Below, in pieces: positions 54,621 through 61,569 of a stretch of 64,000 nucleotides of DNA. The stretch is from NCBI RefSeq assembly GCF_030813595.1, contig NZ_JAUSUH010000011.1, forward strand, positions 1-64,000, in the 5' to 3' direction. The position numbers and the translations under genes were made by a program. The stretch comes from Ancylobacter vacuolatus (GTDB lineage Bacteria; Pseudomonadota; Alphaproteobacteria; Rhizobiales; Xanthobacteraceae). The first letter of the stretch is position 1; every line of letters begins with the position of its first letter. Under the pieces are notes generated by a model that had not been told where the DNA came from, did not search any database, and saw nothing but the letters and a program-made list of their open reading frames with translations.

Positions 54621-55085
54621 TTAGTGGGCCTCGCCGACAAACGCCACAACCAATTCGCGCCGGTGCGGCCGCACCCGGTGCTCGACGAGATAGAGCCCTT
54701 GCCAGGTGCCAAGCGCCATGCGCCCGCCGATAACGGGCACGGCGAGATGAACGCCGGTGAGCACCGCCTTGATATGGGCGGGCATGTCGTCCGGCCCTTC
54801 GAGATCATGCACCCATCCCGCATGCTCGGGCGCCAGCCGCTCCAGCGCGGTGAGGAGGTCGGTCTTCACGTCAGGGTCGGCATTTTCCTGCAGGGTGAGC
54901 GAGGCGGAGGTGTGCCGGCAGAACACCGAAACCTCGCCCTCGCCGGCGCCGATGCCAGCGAGAAACGCCGCCACCGCCCCGGTGATTTCGGTAAAGCCGC
55001 GCCCTTTCGTGTCCACCGCGAGAATGGTGGTGAACCGCCGCGTCACCACGCTTTCGCGCACCTCGCCGTGCCGGATCCGCGTCAT
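54621..55085 (-). CDS. YjbQ/UPF0047 family protein
   Basis: 154 aa. Conserved blocks: VFCRHTSASLTLQENADPDV, HDLEGPDDMPAHIKAVLTG and GTWQGLYLVEHR, the last two carrying the metal/phosphate-binding residues. Family members have weak thiamine-phosphate synthase activity; the true role is unclear. ATG 55085 is set by a perfect AGGAGG seven bases upstream; an in-frame ATG two codons before would sit on that site. Single gene, divergent from the esterase. Confidence 0.93.
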   Translation of the reverse strand: MTRIRHGEVRESVVTRRFTTILAVDTKGRGFTEITGAVAAFLAGIGAGEGEVSVFCRHTSASLTLQENADPDVKTDLLTALERLAPEHAGWVHDLEGPDDMPAHIKAVLTGVHLAVPVIGGRMALGTWQGLYLVEHRVRPHRRELVVAFVGEAH

Positions 55086-55204
55086 CGGCATGCCTCCTGT
55101 CACCCTTGCGCGCTGGACGTCGCGCACCAGCTAGGCTTGGATAGACGCGATCAGCCGCTGATGACAGGTCCTTCGCCACGCCCATTCCGGAGTGTCGCTT
55201 TCCC

Positions 55205-56200
55205 ATGAATTCCGTGAACCCCGCGCCGACCCCGGCGCGCGCCGCCGCCCCGCTGGTGGTCGACCCCGCTCTGTTCGACCCCGCCGCCATCGCCCCCGAC
55301 ACGCGGGCGGTGAATACCGGCATCGTCAAGGCGCTCGGCGCCGTGCCGGACCGCTGGGTGTTTCCGATGGCGATGCTGCGCAAGCTGCGCCTGGAGGGCA
55401 AGGGGCCGTTCCCGCTCTCGCCCGAAAGCCCCTATGCGCAGGTGATCGAAATCGAGGGGCCGCACGGGCCGGTGCCGCTGCGCATCCTCACCCCGCCGGC
55501 CCCGCCCAAAGGGGTCTATCTCCATCTGCATGGCGGCGGCTGGTGCCTCGGCTCGGCGCGCGAGAATGACGGGCTGAACCATCGCTTCGTCGAGCGCACC
55601 GGCTTTGCCGTGGTCTCGGTCGACTACCGGCTGGCGCCGGAAATCCCCTATCCAGCCGCCCCGGACGATTGCGAGGCCGCCGCGCTCTGGCTGCTGCGCG
55701 AGGGGCCGGCGCGCTTCGGCACCGACCGCTTCGCCATTGGCGGGGAATCGGCCGGCGCCAATCTCTCGGTCGCCACGCTGCTGCGCCTGCGCGACCGGCA
55801 CGGGCTCACCCCTTTCCGCGCCGCCAATCTCAATGCCGGCGCCTATGATCTCGCCCTGACGCCGAGCGCGCGCAACTGGGGCGACGAGCCGCTGGTGCTG
55901 AACACGCGGGACATCAATGTCTTCGTCGGCCATTATCTGCGCGAGGGCGGCGATGTCGCCTCCAGCGATGTCTCGCCGCTGCATGCCGATCTCACCGGCC
56001 TGCCGCCGGCGCTGTTCACCATCGGCACCCGCGACGCGCTGCTCGACGACACGCTGTTCATGGCGCCGCGCTGGCTTGCCGCCGGCAATGGGGCGGAACT
56101 CGCCGTCTATCCCGGCGGCTGCCATGTCTTTGTCGGCTTTCCCGGCTCGCTGGCCGACCAGGCGCTGGCCCGCATCCACGCCTTTATCGGCACCTGCTGA
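55205..56200 (+). CDS. Alpha/beta hydrolase, HSL-type esterase
   Basis: 331 aa. Oxyanion motif HGGGW (109-113), nucleophile Ser about 182 in GGESAGAN, acid Asp in TRDALLDD and His in GGCHVFVGF complete a catalytic triad. This is the hormone-sensitive-lipase-like family, acting on short-chain esters; the natural substrate is unknown. No signal peptide. It converges on the 56203-56808 gene with two bases between stops. Confidence 0.88.
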   Translation: MNSVNPAPTPARAAAPLVVDPALFDPAAIAPDTRAVNTGIVKALGAVPDRWVFPMAMLRKLRLEGKGPFPLSPESPYAQVIEIEGPHGPVPLRILTPPAPPKGVYLHLHGGGWCLGSARENDGLNHRFVERTGFAVVSVDYRLAPEIPYPAAPDDCEAAALWLLREGPARFGTDRFAIGGESAGANLSVATLLRLRDRHGLTPFRAANLNAGAYDLALTPSARNWGDEPLVLNTRDINVFVGHYLREGGDVASSDVSPLHADLTGLPPALFTIGTRDALLDDTLFMAPRWLAAGNGAELAVYPGGCHVFVGFPGSLADQALARIHAFIGTC

Positions 56201-56202
56201 AG

Positions 56203-56808
56203 CTAGAACGGCTCGCCCTTCGGGGGCAGCGGTGCCGGCGGCCCGTCCGGCGGCAGGTCCTTGCGCAGGCGCTCGACCATCTCGACGAAGCGCCGGAAGG
56301 CATGTTCGGCAAGGTCCATCGCCTGGTCGAGACGCTGGCGCGCCTGTGCCGGCAGCTCCCCGTCGGCCCCGGGCGAAGGTGCGGCGGCGGGCGGCGAGGC
56401 GTCGGGGCGAGCCGCGTCGGGGCGAGCCGCGTCGGGCGGCGTCGCGTCGGGGGGCGTCGTCTGCGGCGGGGCCATGATGTCGGGCACGCCGGCACCGCCC
56501 GAGGCGCGGTTCTTCTCCAGCGCCGCGAGGCGGGCCTGCAGCCGGCTGATTTCCGCCTCCAGCGCGGCGCGGTCGTCCGGCACCGCCTCGCAGGCCCAGC
56601 CGCCGGCACGCTGGGTGCAGAACGACAGGGCGCCGGTTTGCGTGTCGAGCCGCATCAGCCCGCCCTCCACCGTCTGCACGGTGAAGCGGACCGGTTCGGC
56701 GGCGGCGGGATCGGCCGGCTGCGCCTGCGCACCGCCGGCAACCAGAACCGCGCCCGCGAGAAGCGCCGCGCGCCCCAGACTTTTCACTGAACCGTTGGTC
56801 CGCCGCAT
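56203..56808 (-). CDS. Secreted coiled-coil/Pro-rich protein, function unknown
   Basis: 201 aa from ATG 56808, which has a perfect AGGAGG at six-base spacing. Signal peptide 1-29 ending GGAQAQ. Then a small domain (RFTVQTVEGGLMRLDTQTGA, two Cys in FCTQRAGGWACE), a coiled coil (about 80-98, LEAEISRLQARLAALEK), a Pro/Asp/Ala repeat (DATPPDAARPDAARPDA) encoded by four 15-bp DNA repeats at 56401-56460, and a helical end. Similar proteins occur in Hyphomicrobiales but I know of no function. Confidence 0.72.
   Translation of the reverse strand: MRRTNGSVKSLGRAALLAGAVLVAGGAQAQPADPAAAEPVRFTVQTVEGGLMRLDTQTGALSFCTQRAGGWACEAVPDDRAALEAEISRLQARLAALEKNRASGGAGVPDIMAPPQTTPPDATPPDAARPDAARPDASPPAAAPSPGADGELPAQARQRLDQAMDLAEHAFRRFVEMVERLRKDLPPDGPPAPLPPKGEPF
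56401..56460 (-). repeat. Four 15-bp tandem repeats within a coding region
   Basis: Two identical GTCGGGGCGAGCCGC units followed by two diverged ones. Being a multiple of three they change only the length of the Pro/Asp/Ala linker of the encoded protein. Confidence 0.85.
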
Positions 56809-56849
56809 GCTTCGCCTCCTTCGCCGTCCGGGGCGGGGCGCTCTCAGCG

Positions 56850-57464
56850 TCAAGGCGTGAAAGGCGCCCGCCCGCTGGTCAACGCACCGTCGAGCAGTTC
56901 GATCCGGTCCTGGCCCCAGAACACCTCGCCATCGAGCACATAGGCAGGCGAGCCGAACACGTCAGCCTCGATGGCGGCATCGTGATTGGCCTGGTAGATC
57001 GTCGCGGTGCGGTCCTGCGCCGCGGCCTCCAGCAGTTCGGCCGGCAGGCCGAGCTCCGCCAGCACGGCGGCCAAAGTCGCCGGCTCGGCCAGGTTTTCCT
57101 CGCGCTGCCAGACACCGGACATCATCCGCGCGGCCAACGGCCCCACATCATGCCCGGCGATCTGCGCCGCGATGATCAGCCGGTCGGCCGGCTTGGGATC
57201 GAACGGCCAATGGGCCGGCTTGATGTTGAGCTCGATCCCGCGCGCCTCGCGCCAGCGCTTGAGCTCCAGCAGCCGGTAGCGCTGCCGGGCCGGGTGGCGC
57301 TTGGCCAGCGGCAGCCCGCCGGTTTCGGCGAACAGATCGCCCAGCTGGACGGGTAGGAAATTCACCCGCGCGCCATGGCGGCGCGCCAGAGCGAGGAAAG
57401 GGTCATGGCCGATGAAGGCCCAGGGACTGACGACGGAGAAATAGTAGTCGATGGAACGGGACAT
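56850..57464 (-). CDS. DsbA-fold HCCA isomerase-like protein
   Basis: 204 aa. DsbA-type thioredoxin fold of 2-hydroxychromene-2-carboxylate isomerases (kappa-class GST-like): YYFSVVSPWAFIGH with the active-site Ser, an all-helical insertion, and FGSPAYVLDGEVFWGQDRIELL. It should bind glutathione. No aromatic-degradation genes are near, so the substrate is open. Follows the MerR gene on the same strand after 143 bp that include a hairpin. Confidence 0.87.
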   Translation of the reverse strand: MSRSIDYYFSVVSPWAFIGHDPFLALARRHGARVNFLPVQLGDLFAETGGLPLAKRHPARQRYRLLELKRWREARGIELNIKPAHWPFDPKPADRLIIAAQIAGHDVGPLAARMMSGVWQREENLAEPATLAAVLAELGLPAELLEAAAQDRTATIYQANHDAAIEADVFGSPAYVLDGEVFWGQDRIELLDGALTSGRAPFTP

Positions 57465-57556
57465 GCGGGCACTCGGCAGAGCGGGTTGATCTGGACCTTG
57501 CCGCCCACGCTAAAGCACACTGGCGCCGGTGGGAATGCACACCCCACAAAAGCGAA

Positions 57557-57576
57557 CGGCGCCCATTGGGGCGCCG
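57557..57576 (-). terminator. Hairpin after the MerR gene
   Basis: CGGCGCCC-ATTG-GGGCGCCG lies about 30 bp beyond the MerR stop, with TTCGCTTTTG following on the minus strand. Likely terminator. Confidence 0.6.
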
Positions 57577-57607
57577 CTCAAGGTTCGACGAGGAAGAGGA
57601 TGAAAGC

Positions 57608-58039
57608 TCAGGCGGCGCTGCGGGCGGAGAAGGCGGCAACCATCTGGCGCAGTTCGCCAATGGCTTCCTCGATCTCGACCTTCTGCTGCTCCAGCAGGGC
57701 GAGCTGCTCGACGCATTTCTCGGCGGTGAGGGCGAGGCCGCCGGCCGGCACCGCGCTGCCTTCGCGCAGGGCGACCATGGCCTTGATCTCCGCCAGGGTG
57801 AAGCCGAGCTTCTTGCCCTTGAGGATGATGGCGAGGCGGGAGCGCTCGGCGGCGCTGTAGAGCCGGGTGAGGCCTTCGCGACGCGGGGCGAGCAGGCCCT
57901 TGTCCTCATAGAAGCGCAGGGCGCGCAGCGTCACGCCGAACTCGCGGGCGAGATCGCCAATGGTGAAAAAACCGCTCTCGCCTGACGAAGCGAGGGCGAT
58001 GTCGGTGGTGCGTTCGGCCTCGTAGGAGGTGAAATCCAT
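57608..58039 (-). CDS. MerR family transcriptional regulator
   Basis: 143 aa from ATG 58039. Winged helix FTIGDLAREFGVTLRALRFYEDKGLLAPRR (about 25-54), then a coiled dimer helix (about 95-135). No cysteine pair for metals or SoxR-type cluster; only one Cys (KCVEQLALLEQQ). This short form resembles alphaproteobacterial MerR proteins of unknown signal. A dyad GAAATC-N9-GATTTC lies upstream at 58158-58178. Confidence 0.88.
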   Translation of the reverse strand: MDFTSYEAERTTDIALASSGESGFFTIGDLAREFGVTLRALRFYEDKGLLAPRREGLTRLYSAAERSRLAIILKGKKLGFTLAEIKAMVALREGSAVPAGGLALTAEKCVEQLALLEQQKVEIEEAIGELRQMVAAFSARSAA

Positions 58040-58470
58040 CTGGGCAACTCCGGGAAAACGACGGGTAACGCGACAGCGATGTTGCCCCACTCTCGCAGAC
58101 AGGTTGCCGCAAGGGGAGAAAGTCACACCCGACGTTAGGGAAACTTACTGTTAAATGGAAATCTATCCGATTGATTTCATGTCGTTTTTTTGATTCCTCC
58201 TCTCGCCCTCCCCGCCCGCGCTAAGCGCCTCACGGCCGGTTTAGCCGGAGGTCTGGTCGCCCGCCGGCAGGGCGACGCGCCCCGCCGAGGCACGGGATGA
58301 CCGCCCCGCCCGGCGCGCAGAGGGGCTACCCGCCGCCGGGGGCGGACCCGTGCGGCGTGGGGGTCGTTAACGCGCCCTTTACCAAGATTCGTAACAGTTG
58401 CGGCAGGCAGCCTCCCGCGGTCGCCGCGGTGATTCCTGCCGCCATTCGTGCCGGAGCGACGGAGACCAAG
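58040..58470. other. Divergent intergenic region, MerR / PodJ-like
   Basis: 431 bp. It contains an AT-rich patch around 58150-58195 with the dyad GAAATC-N9-GATTTC and a T7 run, and a CtrA-like site at 58367-58382. An open frame from 58297 joins the PodJ-like gene but its first 58 codons look non-coding. Confidence 0.5.
58367..58382 (+). promoter_or_regulatory. CtrA-like binding site before the PodJ-like gene
   Basis: TTAACGCGCCCTTTAC matches TTAA-N7-TTAAC at 8 of 9 positions, 89 bp before the chosen start. It suggests cell-cycle control. Confidence 0.5.
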
Positions 58471-60828
58471 GTGAGGCAAGAGGCCCCTTCGACAACCGGA
58501 CAGATCGCTCCCGAAGCGTGGCGTGCCATGGGCGAGGCGGCCCAGAGGGCTGGGCTGCCGCTCGACCAGTGGCTGCGCGGGCAGCTGATGGGCACCACCG
58601 CCGCCGGCACGCCGCCGGTCGGCATTGACGGGCTGAACAATTTGGCCGAGCTGCGGCGGCGCATTGAAGAACTCGCCGGCCAGATCGGCCGGACCGACCT
58701 TGCCGCCCCGGCCGAGCGTCCTGTCGCCTCCCCCCCGGCCGAGGCGCCCGCACCGCAGCCGCCAGCCCGCGTCGCGGCGCCGGAGAGGCCGCGCGCACCG
58801 TCTTCCACCGGCTCAGCCTATGCCGATGAACGGCTCGCCGCCGCAATGCGCGAGATCGACCAGCGGCTGGAGGCGCTTCAGCTCAGCCGCCGCCGCGTGG
58901 CGACGCCCGAAGAAGCCCCCAGCCCCGCCGCCATCGAGGCCGCCGTGGCCGAAATTGCCGCCCGCCAGAGCGAACTGGATCGCGACGGCCCGCGTCGGCG
59001 TGGCGAGAGCCCCACGAAACGGCACGAGCCCACGCCGCGGGAAGCTTTCACACCCGCCGCGCCGACGCTCGCCTCCTTCGTGCCCCCATCCTTTGAGCCC
59101 GAACCCCTCGTGCCGGAGGCGGCGGAGCGCCCGCCGGCCCCCTCCCCGGCGCCGCTGCCACAGGAGGCGCTCACCGCCCTCCAGCACGAACTGTCCAGCC
59201 TGCGGCAGGCCGTCGCTACCCTGGCGCCGCGCCAGGCGGTCGACGAGCTCCAGCGCGTGGTGCAGCAGCTGGTCGAGCGGGTCGAGCGCTCCGACACGCA
59301 CGACGAGGGGCTGCGTGCCACGCTGGCCGCGCTGCGCGAGATGATCGGCGGTCTCCGGCTGCCCGAGCCGCCGGACCTGCTGCTCGGGCGCATCAGCGCG
59401 CTGGAACGCAAGATCGACATCGTCAATGCCAAGGTGGTGGACGGCGCCACCGTCGCCCGCCTGCAGGCGCAGATCAGCGAGATTCGCGAGCTGCTGGCGC
59501 GGGCGCTGTCGTCGGATTCGGTGCGGCTGCTGGCCGAGCAGGTATCGCTGCTCGCCAGCCGCGTGGCCGAGATGGCGGCAAACGAGGACGAGGCCCTCCG
59601 CACCGCCTTCGGTTCGCTGGAGCGGCGCATCGAGACGCTGTCGGACCGGATCGGCACGCCCTCTCCCCTGCCGCTCGACGACCTGCTGGGCCGCCTCGAC
59701 GCCATCCAGAGCGATCTCGCCAGTGCCCGGCACGAGCTGCCCGCCGGCATGGAGACGCTGATCAGGGGCCTGTCCGAGCGCATCGAGCGCATCGAGCGGC
59801 CGCTGCCGCCGGTGGATGACGGCGCCCGCTTCGAGGCGCTCAGCCGGCAGATCGAGGAACTTTCGCGCCGGATCGGCGCCGGGATGAGCGAAGCCGGGCT
59901 CGGCGGCACGGAAGCCTCCCGCCCGCTTGCCAGCCAGCTTGCCGGCCAACTTGCCGGCATCGAGCGGGCGGTCAACGACCTGTTCATTCAGATGGAAGAG
60001 ACGCGGGCGAGCCTGCTGGCGGCCTCCCGCCCTCGCCCGCCCTCCGGTTCCGGCGGCGAGCCCGACAGCGTCACCGCCCTCATCCGGCGAGAGATCGCCG
60101 CGCTGGAGGGAAGGCGCACGGCCGAGAAGCCGACGGAGCGTGGGTCCGTCTCCGCCGCCGCCGAAGCGGCGGTCGCGGCCGAGCTGGCCAGCCTCGCCGC
60201 CGCGCCTGCTGCGCCACGCCCGGCCGCACCGCACCCTGCCGCACCGCACCCGCTGAAGGCCGGCGCGGCGGCCGCGCAGGAGGTTGTGTTCACCCCGGCG
60301 CCGGCCTCGATCCCGAAGGCGTTCGAGCCGCAGCTGATGCGCGCCGCGCTGGAAGCGCTCAGCCGCACCTCCGCCGCAACCCGCCGCACCGTGGCACCGG
60401 TCGCCGAGATCGAGAGCGAAACCGCCGCCCCGGCGGCGCCGGACGCAGCGGGCGACAACGCCCCGCGCCGCACCGCCTTCATCGCCCAGGCCCGGCGCGC
60501 CGCAAGCCCGGCGGCGAGCCCCGTGGCCAGCCACGCCGCCAATCGGCCCCAGCCGGGCGCCCCGGTGGAACTGCGCAGCCATATCGGCACGCGCGCGGCC
60601 CCCCCGCCCGGCCGCTGGCTGGCGCGCATCCGCGCCACGCTGGTGATCGCGCTGTGCGGCTCGGCGCTGGCCTATGGCTCCTGGCACCTCGTGGCCCAGC
60701 TGCGGCAGGAGCAGCTGCGCGCCGCCGGCCCCGCCACGGTGCCGGGGCCCGAGGACATCACCGGCTCGGTCGGTGGCACCGCCCCGCGCGCCCCGGCCGC
60801 TCCGTCCAGCCTCTTCTTCTCGCGTTAA
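58471..60828 (+). CDS. PodJ-like polar coiled-coil protein, short C-terminus
   Basis: 785 aa from a GTG with GGAG seven bases upstream. N-terminal helix AWRAMGEAAQRAGLPLDQWL resembles the start of PodJ-type localisation factors. A Pro-rich linker (about 85-130), long coiled coils (about 220-540), a second Ala/Pro linker, one membrane helix (RATLVIALCGSALAYGSWHLV, about 730-752) and only about 33 residues after it. Classical PodJ has a periplasmic Sel1-repeat and peptidoglycan-binding part, which is missing here. Probably an inner-membrane polar organiser. Family naming is by architecture rather than strong motif. Confidence 0.65.
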   Translation: MRQEAPSTTGQIAPEAWRAMGEAAQRAGLPLDQWLRGQLMGTTAAGTPPVGIDGLNNLAELRRRIEELAGQIGRTDLAAPAERPVASPPAEAPAPQPPARVAAPERPRAPSSTGSAYADERLAAAMREIDQRLEALQLSRRRVATPEEAPSPAAIEAAVAEIAARQSELDRDGPRRRGESPTKRHEPTPREAFTPAAPTLASFVPPSFEPEPLVPEAAERPPAPSPAPLPQEALTALQHELSSLRQAVATLAPRQAVDELQRVVQQLVERVERSDTHDEGLRATLAALREMIGGLRLPEPPDLLLGRISALERKIDIVNAKVVDGATVARLQAQISEIRELLARALSSDSVRLLAEQVSLLASRVAEMAANEDEALRTAFGSLERRIETLSDRIGTPSPLPLDDLLGRLDAIQSDLASARHELPAGMETLIRGLSERIERIERPLPPVDDGARFEALSRQIEELSRRIGAGMSEAGLGGTEASRPLASQLAGQLAGIERAVNDLFIQMEETRASLLAASRPRPPSGSGGEPDSVTALIRREIAALEGRRTAEKPTERGSVSAAAEAAVAAELASLAAAPAAPRPAAPHPAAPHPLKAGAAAAQEVVFTPAPASIPKAFEPQLMRAALEALSRTSAATRRTVAPVAEIESETAAPAAPDAAGDNAPRRTAFIAQARRAASPAASPVASHAANRPQPGAPVELRSHIGTRAAPPPGRWLARIRATLVIALCGSALAYGSWHLVAQLRQEQLRAAGPATVPGPEDITGSVGGTAPRAPAAPSSLFFSR

Positions 60829-60846
60829 AGCGTGATCCGAGCCGGA

Positions 60847-61569
60847 TCAGCGGTCCGGCAGGCAGGCATGGTGGGCGATGCGGTAGGTGCGCGCCGCCCC
60901 CACCAGATGCGCGTCGAACGCGCCGCCGAACAGGCCCGCCAGCGCCGCGTCGCGAATGTTCAGCCCGCCGGCATAGGCGCCGAGCGCCGGCATGACGAGG
61001 CGGCCCCCATCGGTGGCGAAGCAGCGCCGGCGCAGGCTGCGCCCGCGCAGCACCAGCCGCGCGACGGGATGGAAATGCCCGGCGATCTCGCCGTCCCCCG
61101 CCTCTGCGGCAGGCTCGTGGCGCAGCGTCAGCCGTCCGAGCTTGAGCTCCCCGGCATGCAGGCCGCCGATGTCCGGCATCGGCTCGGGATCGTGATTGCC
61201 GGCGATCCACACCATGTCGCGCCCGCGCCCCAGCAGGGCGAGGCTGGCGCGCTCCTCCGCGCCGAGCCGGCCGGCGCCGCCGCGATCATGGAAGCTGTCG
61301 CCCAGCGCGATCAGCGTGCGCGGCAGCCACCGCGCGACCATCCGTTCCAGCAGCGCAAGCGTGGCGCGGGTGTCGTAGGGCGGCAGCGGCACGCCGCGCG
61401 CGGCGAAGGCGGAGCCCTTTTCCAGATGCAGATCGGCGACGATCAGCGCCCGCTCGGCCGGCCACCACAGCGCGCCGGCCGGGTCGAGCACGAGGCGCGC
61501 GCCGGCGAGGCCGATCTCGCTCTCGCCCACACGCTCATCGGCGGGGCCCGCTGTCATCGTCGCCGGCAC
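60847..61569 (-). CDS. pdeM: Ligase-associated DNA damage response endonuclease PdeM
   Basis: 240 aa calcineurin-like phosphoesterase. Metal motifs: VADLHLEKG, ALGDSFHDRG, WIAGNHDPEP and GHFHPVA. PdeM proteins accompany an ATP-dependent ligase, a metallo-beta-lactamase exonuclease and an Lhr-type helicase in a bacterial repair cluster; the helicase is the gene upstream here, with a 35-base overlap, so they are co-translated. Confidence 0.93.
   Translation of the reverse strand: MPATMTAGPADERVGESEIGLAGARLVLDPAGALWWPAERALIVADLHLEKGSAFAARGVPLPPYDTRATLALLERMVARWLPRTLIALGDSFHDRGGAGRLGAEERASLALLGRGRDMVWIAGNHDPEPMPDIGGLHAGELKLGRLTLRHEPAAEAGDGEIAGHFHPVARLVLRGRSLRRRCFATDGGRLVMPALGAYAGGLNIRDAALAGLFGGAFDAHLVGAARTYRIAHHACLPDR

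Noticed and set aside
58813..60687. 624-codon open frame on the minus strand
   Set aside because: Antisense of the PodJ-like gene; no ribosome site and biased composition.
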